Counted from the first letter of the stretch, positions 34,580 to 61,400 are shown. The stretch is DNA of 64,000 nucleotides from Atherinomorus stipes (GCA_023101725.1 JALJCO010001138.1:360409-424408); one strand, 5' to 3'. Translations and numbers: made by a program. The notes: generated by a model from the sequence alone, not told the origin.

Positions 34580-34623
34580 AAAAAAAGGTTTTTAAATTTG
34601 CTTTTGTTGGTGTGTTTTCTATA

Positions 34624-35570
34624 TGTGAGGGTTAGTGGAGTGAAAGGACTGCCCTCTAGGGAGGAGTTAGTACCCCTGCCTTTATAGGGACAGGTGTGGG
34701 TAATTAGTGCCTCTTTGTCTGAAGCCTGGTGGACATGTGGTAAGATCTGTTTGGTGGGAGCAATACAGTAGTGTTCTGATTGATTCTGGCTGATGCGTGT
34801 CTTATTTCAATCTTGTGTTGAGGAGGGAATTCAGCTTTTGTTCCCTCCTGGTATGAACCATAGTGGCCGGCCTGCTGCAGTTCCCGGTGTTTTCCTTAGT
34901 CAGGGCCTCAGTGACAAAGGTAATCCATGCTCGTATGGCCATGTAGAAGGGCTAGTCCCTCAAGTATGTCTGCTTGTTAATTATTCTGATCATGTTTCCC
35001 TTATTGCAGACCAAGTGCCAGACTGCTGCTTTGCCTGGACTTAAATTCGTCAGCTGTTTCTGCGCGCTGGACTGCATTCTATGTAGAACTGAATTGTTCA
35101 GAAGTGGTGCATCATAGCCATTACGGGCCAGTTCCCCTTCCTGTACTTAACACCGAGATCTACCTTTATTGTAAACTGAGCCAACTGATAATTTTCTTTC
35201 TTTGTTTTCATTCCTTTATTTGGCAGTGGGACGACCTGCGGGGGTATACGTGGGATCTTCACCCTTGCATGCAGTGTGGTTGGCCCGGTGGTGGTCAGTA
35301 AATGTTTGCCTGTGGAAGTTTCTTCTTGGTGTGTGTGTGTGTGCGCGCGTGTGTGTGGCAGGGCAGAGTAGTAGGCACGGAGTGCTCATGTGGTGAGAAT
35401 CTTTGGGAGCCTGCGATAGAATCCCCCTGCAGTGAGTACCCTGCCTTTTGTACTTTGTCACAATATTTCTAAATGCTCTTATCGGTCATTGACTTTAAGT
35501 GAAAGTCTTTTAGTAATATGGTTGTAAATAAAGACTGGTCTGAGCTATAAAGTTGTGCTTTATCCTTTCC
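34624..35570 (+). other. Unassigned block, possibly a solo LTR
   Basis: It begins TGTGAGGGTTAGTGG, has a TTTATAGGGACAGG promoter-like motif at 34681 and a late AATAAAGACTGG (35527) followed by GTTGTGCTTTATCC. That order of promoter and poly(A) signals fits a retrotransposon LTR. I could not find a convincing CA end or target duplication, and no retroelement genes are adjacent. A (GT)n run lies at 35331-35360. Confidence 0.3.
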
Positions 35571-37500
35571 TCAGGTCTCCCATAGCCTAAATCACCAGAT
35601 TTTCATATTAAACAGTTTTTATGGTGCACTGAATGTATGTCTCCTGCTCTTTGAACCTGAAGTTTGTGCTCTGTCACAAATATTGTTGGTGAAATACTTT
35701 GTTTTTTTTTTTTTTTTTTTTAAATCTTGACAGGTGCTATATAAAATCTTAAGTATTTATACCTTTTTGAAAGCGGCGAATGTCTTCTGTGTCAGCTGGC
35801 AGGTAATGAGCATATACCAAATTCTGCTGTAATCTCTGTTGTGGCTTTTTGTTGCTCACCTTCATATACCGATTTTATCTACCTATTCATTTTATACAAT
35901 TTGGTGTGTTGTAGTGTTGCATCTTTCAGTGTGATCAGTCAGGTCATGAACTGTGGGCCTGTGTTTCCAGGGTTACTGACCTTTGCATCCAAATTTAAGT
36001 TTGCATATAAGTTGTACAGATCTCAAACAAGACACACCCTGCAGAAGGGACTAAAGTTGAGTGACTCGTTCCCTTAAAACAGCACAAGAACAAAGATGTA
36101 AATTCATGTTTGGGACCTGTGGAACTGTTTCTGTGGTCTTTTGACCAAAGTCTGTGACAGCCATTTTACTGAGAACTTGGAAAATTGTGTCAGTCTTTGA
36201 AAAAGTGGCATAATATCCCCTTAAAGCACATTAATGCATGGTGACGTTGTATAGTAGCTGAGTGAAGAAAATCAAATGAAATAAAGGCTGGGAAACTAAA
36301 TTAGAACAAGAAAACTCCAACAAAACAGTGGTGCTCATTAAAAGCATGAGTGGAAACCAGTGATAGCAGCCAAAGCATAAAAATCGACAGATGCTGGGAA
36401 TTACATTTATCATGACACCCGTCAGTGGTCGGGATGTACAGTATTTGGCAAAAGATGGATTCTTTGTGAAACTGTGTTGAAAATGGGTAATTACAAGGAT
36501 CTGAGTGTATGTTAATGGAATACACTAGTATATACTAGGACACCAGGACAACCAGCTTCAGGGTCACGGGTGGGCAGGACACACCAAACCACACTACTGG
36601 CAAGGGCTTTTAAAAGCAGTCTATTGTACCTGCAGAAAACCTATAATACCATTAACTGTTAAAAACCTTAATGACAAAAAAAAAAAACCTTGACTATGGT
36701 AAGAGCTGTGTAGACACAGACCGATCAGACTGTCAGTTCTGACCCCTCTCACCAAAGTACAGTAACATGAGCATCAGAACTCATGTTGTTCTGATGCGAC
36801 AAGCAGCAGCAGAAGTTGTCGCTATCTGATAAATCGTGTTTTTGTTTTTTTTCAGATGTCATGCAGACTTTGGGGTGTATTTGTGTCATTTGTCTGAGGA
36901 GGAAATGGGAACAGGATGTATTGAATAAAAAAGGCAAGCCATTACAGGTTTTCTACACATTCTGCAAAGCCTTTGCTGGAAAATCTTTTTCATGGCCCTC
37001 ATGAAGATGCTACTTTGACCTGTGCCACTTTCCAAAACCTTGGCATAGTCCAGACATACTTTTTTTTTTTTTTTTTTTTTTTATGGCAGTGACCTTTTAT
37101 GTGTGTGTGTGTGTATAGTACGATAATGTGTCCTGTCAAACTCCACATTTTCCAGGAATGGTTTTGGTAAACATGGTGCACAGTTCAAATTTCCCACTTC
37201 TCAAGCTGATTGAACATCTGTGAGACACATTAAAGCACATCAAAACGCATGTCCCAACAGGCTGCAGTTTAGTCCCATCTGCAGTTTAGACATGTTTGAA
37301 AGACCAGGTAAACCTAAAATCTTATGAAAAGCGATTTTAATACATATAAACTATTAAATGACAATAGTAACTAAAACATTTGACAAAGAACCCTCTTTTA
37401 TAAAAACATACTGTATAATGGTAGAAATAAATATTTGTGAGATTTGTTTACTTTGCTGACAGAAAAGCAATAAAGCACAAATTTTTAAAAGAGCAATAAA
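35571..37500. other. Intergenic sequence between the genes
   Basis: AT-rich with a T tract (35702-35721), an A tract (36677-36687), a T tract (37061-37082) and a (GT)n run (about 37099-37113). No supported gene or transposon ends. The left part may be beyond, and the right part within, the apcdd1l 3' UTR, whose end I could not place. Confidence 0.4.
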
Positions 37501-37510
37501 TCTGGAGGAA

Positions 37511-37566
37511 CCCCCCCGGAATGTAAAAAAGGGGGGGGGATTTACCCCCAGAAAAGAAAAACGGGG
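37511..37566. repeat. Alternating C and G homopolymer runs
   Basis: CCCCCCC (37511-37517), a nine-G run (37531-37539), CCCCC (about 37545) and GGGGG (about 37562) lie within 56 bp. They can pair as a hairpin or contribute to a G-rich structure. The stretch is about 600 bp past the apcdd1l stop, probably in its 3' UTR. Confidence 0.6.
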
Positions 37567-38172
37567 GACAAATTAGATAAAAAAAACACATTGCTTAAAG
37601 ATAAATCATTACACACCACAGTGGCATTAAAACAGGAACCATGGCAGCCGTTTACATTTTCTATCTGGCTTCTTGACTTTCCCATTACATGTATGTGAAT
37701 ATAAAATCTGTACAAAGTGCATTAGTAATGTTGCATCTTGATGAAAAGTCCGCTGACACGATCGTGGCTTATTACATGCTGTAGAGATTACTTAACTTTC
37801 AGTACTACTATATTGCTTTGTAATATCACAGAACAGCTGTTGTTCTTATATGATAAAGAAATGAAGCTGTAAAGTAAAAACATCTGTTCCATCATCAAAC
37901 ATAACATGAATGGAATAAGGAAACTTGAAGGAGCTTGTATATGTTGATGGTCTATACAGATAGTTTAGATAGAAAAACAGCCAAAGTGAAGCCACAGGTA
38001 GCATCTGAAAGCCAGATATAGAACCATCCAGCTTTTCTGAATGTCTCTTGATTCCTCTCAGCTGTCTCGCATGTGGTCGTCATTATAATGAGAGAGTGAA
38101 AGGCAGCTGCCAGAAAACAACAACCATCACTGACTTCGGCTGTGTAACTGGTTGGATTTGTGAACAATGTTT
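37567..38172 (-). other. apcdd1l: Probable apcdd1l 3' UTR
   Basis: Non-coding sequence following the stop codon on the minus strand. No clear AATAAA is present on that strand in this stretch; an ATTAAA variant occurs at 37335-37340. The transcript end is therefore uncertain. Confidence 0.35.
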
Positions 38173-52453
<14,281 letters not shown>

Positions 52454-52872
52454 GTCTCCTGCCTCCAGACGATTCATTCACAGAAACTGCTCAGAAACCA
52501 AACTTTGATCTGTGGGAAATCCAAATCAGAGGCTCCTGTCAACAAGAGATGATCATGTAGGGTAGCACCATGACCAAGAGCTCATAAATGAAGTGTTCAG
52601 TAATCCCCCAGAAGAAAGTCTCCACTTCAGCCAGCTGTTACTTTGTCCTCTCCTCTACCTCCACCTCCCAGTTTCCATAGTTTGACTTTTAAAAGCCCTT
52701 AGCTGAGACCACTCTTTCATGCAGCTTCTCCACTCTGTGCTTTTCTCAAGCTGACGAGACAGAGAGTAAATGCTCTTCCTTCCTTTCGTTGCCTCACTAC
52801 TGTGCAGCACCGTAGCTGTGACTCCACTCAATGCATGCGCTGTGAGTGTGTGCATGCATGTCAGCAGGAGGA
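52454..52872 (-). promoter_or_regulatory. apcdd1l: apcdd1l probable 5' UTR with upstream open frame
   Basis: This lies between a TATA-like motif and the proposed start codon. It contains a 66-codon upstream frame (ATG at 52855-52853, stop near 52655) and the second in-frame ATG at 52477. If transcription starts about 30 bp from the TATA motif, the upstream frame would sit at the very 5' end of the mRNA. An untranslated first exon with an intron is an alternative. Confidence 0.4.
52503..52509 (+). promoter_or_regulatory. Candidate TCF/LEF site near the apcdd1l start
   Basis: CTTTGAT (+ strand) matches the core TCF/LEF consensus. It is about 50 bp upstream of the chosen ATG. APCDD1-family genes include direct beta-catenin/TCF targets. 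A heptamer like this also occurs often by chance. Confidence 0.3.
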
Positions 52873-52899
52873 TTTTTGTGTGTGCGCTCCTGTCTGGCT

Positions 52900-52907
52900 C
52901 TTATAGT
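52900..52907 (-). promoter_or_regulatory. TATA-like motif upstream of apcdd1l
   Basis: The minus strand reads AACTATAAGAG here, the only clear TATA-like motif in the first 500 bp upstream of the exon 1 ATG. It lies in locally GC- and CT-rich sequence with a GGA tract just beyond (52987-53015). Assignment is by position and motif only. Confidence 0.35.
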
Positions 52908-52980
52908 TTTGAGCTGAGAGGAGGGAGTAGAACGAGAGATGGAGGGAGGGCAAAGATAGAGAACGTTTCAGTGTATATGT

Positions 52981-53017
52981 GGGTGTGGAGGAGGAGAAGG
53001 AGGAGGAGGAGGAGAAG
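52981..53017 (+). repeat. (GGA)n purine tract upstream of apcdd1l
   Basis: GGAGGAGGAGAAGGAGGAGG run about 80 bp upstream of the TATA-like motif. Confidence 0.85.
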
Positions 53018-54672
53018 TGTTTGAGCTTGAAACTTCTCCAAATGAAGGCTCTGAAGAGCTTTTAGAGCAAGGTGCAAAAGGGCAGCGGTGGGAAGGTGTT
53101 AACACTGCAGCCAAAACGCTGCGACACATCAGTAAAACATCTATTTTGCGTAATGATACGTTGTCAAGTTTTTAATGTTTTTGTTTGTGTTTACTCAGAT
53201 TCCAGATCTTTAAGATATTTATCTCAGCTTCTTCCCTCCACCCAGCAACAAGGAGGTGAATGTTTTTTTTTTGTGCGTTTTTTTTTTTTTTTTTTTTGGC
53301 TTTCTTACATGTGCTGAACCAAATTAAACTAATATTCAGTTAATAACTGCAGGGCCCCGCAGTTACTTCCCCAGCTTGGAGGCAGGTTTGTTTGCTGTCT
53401 TGCTAGGGGAACTTGTGCTTGGTACGTTCAGTGCACTGACTCGTCTGGGTTGTGGTGGCTTTGTGAAAGAGCTGGTGGTGTGCAGAGGAATGCGCCTCCA
53501 GAGTAATGTTGTGTGCTCTTATGCTGGCTGGGAAGCGGTCTGTACATTCAGGGAACACCTGGATTTGTACAATAAATACTTCTGCCTGTATGTTCAAAAT
53601 GTTTACCTGTAGTTTACAGCTACAGAAGATGTCACTTTTCATTTTACTGCTTAACTTGCCTGATACTGATCAGGTCTGCGGACGTGATGTCAAATGACGC
53701 TGCATCCGCAGTTTTGAAGACGGATGGTAAGAGAAAGCCTTGAAATATAGATGCTGAAAAGGATGGAAGAATGTGTGACACAAAATATGGATTATCAAAT
53801 CATTTTATTTTAATTCCTGAACCACAATTATTCAAATTATTTTTGAATGTAAATCCAACTTTTGTTTGAACGTTTAACAGGTCCTTATCCAAACAGGCAA
53901 ACTCTAAAATCATCCCACATACAGCTCTCACGACATATCTTCAGTGTAACCGTGAACTTTTCATGAGCGTCTCTGTGAGAACTTCGCATGAACTTTGAGA
54001 TTTGTCGGATTTTTCCCTTTTAGTTGCATTCCACAGATGTTCCCATAAGTCTTCATCACAATGCACTTACTCTTCTCGACTAGTGGGTCGTACTTGAAAT
54101 ACTTCAATATTGGGCTGTGGCATTTTCAACCTGCTGCAACATCAGCCGTTTTTGTCTGCTGTGCATCTTCTTCTAGTTCAGGTGCTGCAGATTATAGCTG
54201 CTATACTGCCACCCTCTGGAGGAAAGGTTGAAGAACAGCAGCTTTCGCAGGACAGGCGTCTTGCGTCTAATCAAGGGAGAAAACGAAATGAAAACTAAAA
54301 CTAAGCTGAATTTATCTATAATTCAGTTTAGGTTTAATTAGTTTTGCATTGTTCTTTGTAGTTTATATTTTGTTTTAGTGTTTTTCTTAATTTTCGTTTT
54401 TATTTTTTCATTTCAGTTTACTAAATTATTTTTTCAGTGCTAGTTTTAGTTTTAGTCTTAGTTTTAGTTAACTATAATAACCCTGTCTAGAGCAGCTTTT
54501 TCCTCCAGGCTAAACCCTGCCCACCAAAAAAACCGCCACCATATTTGTAAACTTTAAAACCATCTATTACTATGACTATGACTGAGCAGTCATGACCCTA
54601 TGCTCAGTCACAGCATTGGTGCTTTCAGACATTGTTCTGGCTTTGGATCTGTCCAGGAGTCTCAAAACAAAA
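53018..54672. other. Sequence upstream of apcdd1l, no gene recognised
   Basis: Contains T tracts at about 53262-53298 and an A/T-rich stretch at 54285-54480 with repeated TTTTAGTT units ending AACTATAATAACCC, typical of a fish interspersed repeat of unknown class. No exons supported. Confidence 0.4.
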
Positions 54673-54680
54673 CCCTAGTG

Positions 54681-54883
54681 CAGGGGTTACTCAAGGTGGT
54701 CCTACGAGAGTTGCAATCCTGCAGGTTTTTAATGTAACCCAGCTCCAACACACCTGACTCACATTAATAAGTCATTGTGCAGAACTTCATAGGATCATCT
54801 AATTCGAGTCAGGTGTGTTACACCAGGGTAACATTGAAAACCTGCAGGATTGCGGCTATCCTAAGACCAACTTGAGTAACCTG
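54681..54883. mobile_element. hAT-type MITE, 203 bp
   Basis: The left end CAGGGGTTACTCAAG and the right end, reverse-complemented, CAGGTTACTCAAG mirror each other. Inside, CCTGCAGGTTTTTAATGTAA faces AACATTGAAAACCTGCAGG. Flanks CCCTAGTG (54673-54680) and CTATAGTG (54884-54891) match at 6 of 8. Confidence 0.75.
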
Positions 54884-55528
54884 CTATAGTGGGAAGATTT
54901 TACACCACGGAAATAATTGTAGAATCAAAATGGCGGATTGTGTTGATTATCTCTGATTGTTCATCTTGTATGTTTGTCCTGTGTTCATATGAGGAAGACT
55001 TGGGGATTGGAGGCAATGTTTAATCAGTTTCTTTGGTTATGGCTGTGCTGAGTGAGTTTTGCACCCCCTTTAGGCATTTTCTGATTGATGACCCATCACG
55101 ATTTCAGACTTTCTAAAGATGGACATGTAACACAACATCCAGTTCCACTATTCCTTCCTCACTTTCCGAAGCCTATAGATTATGTGGTCGGATGTTTGGA
55201 TGAACCCAGCCTTTACCTGCTGTTGATGGTTTCCAAAGAACTAATTGAGAACCTATTTTTGAGGTTCTGAATACGCTGGCTGGGTCAAAATGAGGTTCTG
55301 GGAACAGAGCCCTGCCAGTGTGCAAGGCTAAACAATTGACTATATTTCAATCAGAAGCATTGGATAAAGGAATGGAGTATTTATAAAACACACCAATTAT
55401 GTTTGTGAAAATAAATCAGGTATGGGGAAACACAAAGAAAAAACTGTAAGATAACAAACATGTTACAATTTTAGAATAAAAAAAAAAACAGCACTAAAAC
55501 ATAGCTTTCTTTTCTTTCAACCTGGACA

Positions 55529-56112
55529 TTATTTCTAGGAGAATATACGTGCATTTACTCACTGGTAAAGATTCTGCATCACTTTGAGTCCTTGGTACGA
55601 TATTACGTTAAGTCACCCTTTGGTGGACATCCAGTAAAAATGGCGGAGACAAGGCAGCCAATACATAACACATTATCTGCAGAAAAACTCCTTCATTTTA
55701 TCAATGCCTCAAGTAGAATGAATGAACGAATGAGTACTCGTCCTGTGAGTTCAGAGTTTCGCAAATTGTGTTTTTATTGTTGTCTGGGTAGTGAACTGCT
55801 CCTCTCAGCTACGGAAGCGTGCATCGTGAACACACCGCCCGAAAAGTGTGTAGAACACCCTAAAAAATTAATGGAAAGCTAAATCTTGACTCACAGAACA
55901 GCATTACTCGTTCATTCGTTCATCCTACTAAAAGTATTGGCAAAAACCAAGGAGATTTGCTGCAGATAATGCCTTCGATAGTGACTCCCTCTTCTCCACC
56001 ATTTTTACCGATGTGCGCCGAAGGGCAGGTCAACGTTATATCTTCCAAAGGACTCAAAGTGATGCAGAAACTTTACCAGTGAGTAAATGCACGTATACAC
56101 TCCTATAAATAA
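55529..56112. mobile_element. MITE with ~65-bp inverted ends, 584 bp
   Basis: The left arm contains ACGTGCATTTACTCACTGGT and ATCACTTTGAGTCCTTGG. The right arm is its complement (CCAAAGGACTCAAAGTGATG … ACCAGTGAGTAAATGCACGT). Mismatches are few. The outermost TTATTT/AAATAA may be target sequence, in which case the element is 55536-56105. No transposase frame. Confidence 0.8.
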
Positions 56113-56146
56113 GGTCCATGTTGAAAAAAAGAAAGTTATCCTTTAA

Positions 56147-57267
56147 AGTTATACCGTGTAACTTTTGACTCTGATATTAAGCCTAAAATGAGCAGTATTA
56201 GATGATTTTTCAGGCCAGTATACAGTGACTGACGCATGTCAGCACTCTGAGCAGGCTGCCCTCTGCAGAAACCAGACATCAAAACTTTGGAGAGGTGGGC
56301 TGTCATTGAAAGCCGTAAAGCAACTTCCTCCGTAAACACAAAAAGCTCTACTTGCGCAACTTTCTCTCATTACTAGAAGCTTAGTCATGGCGGAACAAAG
56401 TAAAAGGGTGAAAGTGATGTGTGAGCAGGCCAGAAAAAAACGAGGAAAAGGGATCACGGCAGATAAAAAACACGAGTGGACACCGGAAAAGAATTCAGTC
56501 GTTGGAGATTTCTGAAACAGCAGTGTGGAAGCAAAATCCACCTCTGTTTGCCACTGTATCATTAGACTGGTAAGTAAGTTTGGCTGTTGTGTAAACATAT
56601 GAAAATGTGATGCTTTCCTTTTTTTTTTCAGTAAGCGTTTATTCAAAACAACGTCAATAAGAGCCTATAAGCTGCCGATAGTTTCCTGTTAGCGAAACGC
56701 GGCTAAAATTACTAAAGACCAAAGCTAACATGACTCCCTAAACATTTTGCGCAATTGTGGCTGGTTTGCAGCAATAAATGCGTTCTCTGTAATTCATATA
56801 AATATCAAAAAGTAACAGAAAGAGCAGCAGTTTGCTTGGTTTAGTTGTATGGTTTTCATACACTGTTCAGAAGGAAGCAGTGCTGTAAGCTGAGCTAATC
56901 CAGACGTTCTCATAACAAACGTGAGTTTTGCCAAAGTTACGCCTTCATTCAGTGCACAAAACTGCAACTTGGTTTTGTGGCCGGTTTTGATTGCGTATTT
57001 ATCTTTGCATTGTACATTTGGGTGTGTGATGTTTCAGCTATGTAAACATATATAATTAGAAACAGAGGTGCATACCTCCGCCAGGGGCAAATCCTTCAAT
57101 GGTGAAAAATCCTTTAGAAATTTCTTGAATCTTGATGGACTCGTTTATTTCAATATCCAAACACGGGAGAAGAGATTTAAATTTGCGTCATTGCCGTGAG
57201 GCCTGTGAGACATTGGCGCCGTTGCAGGTTTAGCGCTCCTAGTGGCCAAAAGTTACACGGTATAACT
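56147..57267. mobile_element. TTAA-flanked non-autonomous transposon, 1.12 kb
   Basis: TTAA at 56143-56146 and 57268-57271 flank ends AGTTATACCGTGTAACTTTT and its exact complement AAAAGTTACACGGTATAACT. The TTAA duplication fits piggyBac or Kolobok types. The interior contains no recognisable transposase. It starts 35 bp after the preceding MITE. Its ends differ from the TTAA element at 19468-23555, so it is a separate family. Confidence 0.85.
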
Positions 57268-57271
57268 TTAA

Positions 57272-58200
57272 ATCAAAATTATCCACATCCACATCCACAG
57301 TACAAGGTGAGTGGAAAAATCTGATTTATTTTTGCATGTAAAAACCCAAACTAAACAAAAAATAAGGTAATGTCTGCAGCAGCTGCAGACACGCATACAC
57401 ACACAATTTATGAACCTGCATCACACATCTTTAGAAAGGCTAATGCACACACAGACGCTCCAGTCACACCGATACAGAGGCTCAGCATATGCATGTGGTC
57501 TGATGGAACTGTTGACACTGTTGACCGCTGCGGAGCTAAAGAAGGATTTCAAAGCGCCTGCCAAGCGAGAGTTGGCAGCACATCTACGACGGGCGGGCTG
57601 ACCTGAGCCCTGGCGCACAGTCAGGGGCTGCACACTCACCCAACAACATTACACACACATAGCTAATGGCCAGTGCAATTGGACTGAGTAATTTTACCAC
57701 CAGTACTGTGTTTTATATGGCACATTTGGAATGCACCATCATGCTTATATTAACATTTTCGTGCCAATTGTCAGTCTGCCTAAACATTTTCTTCCTGAGT
57801 CGGTTTCTTCAAAGCTCTATAACAGTTTCTCATAGCCTTCACACCACAGTTTCATGGTCACCAAAGACTGTATCAACAGGTATCGAGGATAGTTCTGTGT
57901 TTTTACTATCTTCTTTCCACCATTACCTTCACAGTAACATGGCACTACCCAAGTTAATTGCAATGTATCAAAAATAAGCAACATGAGCAGCCAAAGTGAA
58001 AATTAATTTCTAAAGAGAATGAGGGCAACTAAACTTTTAAAAGCACTTACAGAAATGAATGTGTTTGAAGTGGTGACACATTAAATCACAAATTATTTTA
58101 GCTGGCCTTCTTTTATTCATTTAAAATGAAATAAAACTGAAACAAGATGTTGATACTGCAAATATGGACTAAACACAAAAAAATCTTTTAGGAGATATAT
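57272..58200. other. Intergenic sequence, nothing recognised
   Basis: A GC-richer patch at about 57480-57620 gives short overlapping frames on both strands. None resembles a protein family I know, and splice context was not convincing. Confidence 0.35.
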
Positions 58201-58204
58201 ACCC

Positions 58205-58450
58205 AGATAGCAAAAAGTGATTGAATCAATCAGCCTGAAAAATTGAATCAACACTGATGTCTGACATTGAAAGAAACATTGAAAGTGTTCGCTATGATCA
58301 CATCGAAATAATGTTGAATTTTCAATCAGTTCTGACAATGAATCAGCATTGATTCAACTACATTGAGATCAACATTGAAAGAATGTTGATTTGCATCAAC
58401 ATTAAGTCAACGATACGTACATTTGCATTGTATTATACATTGAGACAATG
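58205..58450. repeat. Internally repetitive block rich in CATTGA/ATTCAAC motifs
   Basis: ACATTGA occurs at least five times within about 240 bp, alternating with TTGAATCAAC and GTTGAT units of loose 30-40 bp spacing. It looks like a decayed tandem or interspersed repeat of a kind seen in fish genomes. Confidence 0.5.
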
Positions 58451-61400
58451 TTACCATTTAAGGGCCATTTCAAAACTTTTTCTACCTCTTCATGTCTTTA
58501 ATCTGCCACATTGAAAAATAATCACTTTTACATTTTTATGGTCAAACATCAAATAGAGTCAAATGATTGTTTTTGTTTTTTTTTTTAAATGAGGCATGAC
58601 AAAAGCATACAAACGAAGGTTAAAACCCTAAAATGGCCGCTATACAGCAATGGTTCTCAACCTTTCAACACAAGACCCCACTTTACTGGAACATTTTTGA
58701 AGGACACCAGGGTATGTGTGTATGTATAAAAACCTAGACAATATGTGTAATCAACACTTTTGTGATGTATTTAAGCAGAAGAAGGCAACATAACTCTAAA
58801 ACCATCTTTTTAAACATCTGGTATGCAATTGTCATGTTGCTAAGATTGATGATGTGAGAGCTCGTTTTAGCTTGTTGGCATGGCAATACAATCATCATTA
58901 AAAAAAAAGGCACAGAATGAAAGTAATGAAAAGATTTTAGGCAAGTTTGTTGTTTAGGAGCTGTTGGTCTGGAAACTCTGGCTGACACATCAGATTGTTT
59001 ACAACCTCTCCTTCTGTGTCTTTCGCCACCAGACAACAAAAGTTGCCGCAAACTCCTTGAATGCTGAAAATGAGAAACAATAGCTCTCCTTGTCTGCTGG
59101 CTTCGTTTTCTTTTAACATTCTCATCCTTGCAGCCAGTTGTCACAGCTATTATTTGGGGGGAGCCTAATCTGATTGTTGATCAGTGCCGCTGGCTAAGTG
59201 CTAACTTGCTGTGACAGACCCCACAGAGAGCGAAGAGAAGGGAGGACAGACGCCACTGATCTCTGATCCCAGATCTGACAGCTGGCTCCCTTAGGAGGAA
59301 ACTGCCTGGGGTATCAGCAGCTTTGATCCACTCAGGGTCCTCTCAGGAATGCACAAACACCCAACACACACTCACGTGTACGCACACTCTCATGTTTATG
59401 GAAACACTCACAATTTTTTAATCTTACTCTCACTCCGTTTTCTCTTTGCTGTTAATACAAAAGTCCCCCCACACACTTCTGGGCTTGGCCTGTTGGCACA
59501 TGGCAGCAGGAACTGGCATGAGCTGCAGAAGAATACACAGCCAATGCAATTTTATAATCAAATAATTTCTCAATCTTGTAACTTATACCCCTCCACTGAG
59601 CGTGAGCTATAAACTGTGGTGGGCTATGTGTGTGGTGTCTGTTTGCTTGGGCATGTATCCCGCAACTCACACACACACACACACACATGCTGTCTATTTG
59701 AGTAATAACATCTATGTTCACGTGGACTACTGTACGTATTCACGCATAACTTCGGGGTGCATACATTCATGCTGGTGCAAAGCATCAGCGCCCTCAGTGG
59801 GACTGCAAGTTGATGTGCATTAGACAACATTCTGCTCATCTCCTTTCTTCATGCTCTCTTTCTGAACTCTTTTAAATCCACGAAAAGAATGAACAGACAA
59901 GATAAAAGAGGAGAACATGATTCACAAAACTTAGACTGTGACTTAGATTGTAGCCAGCTCAGAAAGCCCCCTGTTCTGCTTAAAATGTGCTCTCTTAATT
60001 TAGCGTTGCTTCACAAGGTTGGGCAAAGCATCTTCCATGGCATTTCCGCTGATGATGATGTGTGATACTGTGCATAAGTAACACATTGTAAGAAAAAGCC
60101 TTTATGCTCCATAAGCATGGCAATCGTTGGTCAATGGGTAATTTAAAACTTTCTTTTGTCCATACGCACACCAGGAAAGCAGCATTGATAATGTAACCAA
60201 CAATTTGCTGCTGTATTTATGAGCAAATACAGAGAGGTAGTGGTACATTGATTTGCCACATGATTTGCATGATTATCAAAAAATAAACAGTTCTGGTAAA
60301 AGTTTCATTATCTGAATCGCCAAATAATTTTTATGTCATAATGCCTTAGCCAAATAAGGGGTAAAAAAAAAAAAAAAACTATATAATTTATGCAGCCTCT
60401 TTTCTGTCAAATGCAAAATCAGCAGAAAATAGAGTAAACTTGGTGAATGAAATACAAAATAGACAAAAACTGTGCTACCAGTGTCAGAAACCTTTAATAT
60501 AGTTGTACATAGGTTTGATACAGAATATAAAGATAAAGCGGCACAACCGCATCCTTATCTAATGAAGAAGCTACTGTTGCTCTGTTTGTGTTGTAATCTG
60601 AGCTGTTCTGTTCTTTGGTATGTTTCAGTAGATGGTCCAACTTCATGCCTTTCTGGATGAGTCCATGCTGTGCAGTTCAGACTGGGTGAGTTTCCAGATT
60701 TTCCTTCTCTGACTAAACCAAGGTCTTTAGTTGCAGAGCTTCACACAAAGAGATTGATATGACCGGAGTGAATGTTACTTTGATTTTCTAAAGAAACAGA
60801 TCTGTGAGGCTGCATCAAAGACTTGTTTTCTGAAGTCCTGGACTGCATTCTTAGATAAAGGCAATATTTCTAACTGCTGTCATCCAACACCAGCATGTTT
60901 TATGTTTACCACTGCATACAAGTAGGATTAATATGTACAGATGTGACAACATCACATTTTAAAGAATGAAAACTCCAAATGTAATTCCCTTTTCAATTAT
61001 GCAAAAGGTAAATATCCCAGATACACCAGGGCTCTCTTTGTGAGCATGTCTGACAGAAACTATGCATAACATTCATGTAAACATGAGCAGTAACTGTAAC
61101 TTTGACTAATAATGATTTCATTTGAAAATGACCGAAGAGGGTACTAGTTTGGAAAACTTCAGAGGCAAATCTTTATTGTTGCGTGGATTCTTTTTGGATG
61201 AACTGGTTAAATACAGGTCCTATGATGCAACGTTTTCTTCTGTTTGGTGGTGTTTTAAGGTGTCTTTGTTTGTGTTTGAAGACAGATATAAGGCTTCCTT
61301 CATGACTCATAGCCACACACATGCTAAACCCACTGCAGATAGGAGCATGCTCATTAATCATCACACATTCATATCCCTCCCTCTTATCTGCACAGATGCA

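Noticed and set aside
52454..52477. Upstream in-frame ATG (52477-52475) as the apcdd1l start
   Set aside because: Weak context (T at -3), and the added residues are acidic and would precede the signal peptide. Kept as an alternative only.
55592..55882. 96-residue open frame
   Set aside because: Lies wholly inside the MITE at 55529-56112 and resembles no transposase.
57370..57639. Overlapping frames on both strands in a GC-richer patch
   Set aside because: No recognisable domain, no convincing splice sites, and reading both strands open is expected from base composition.
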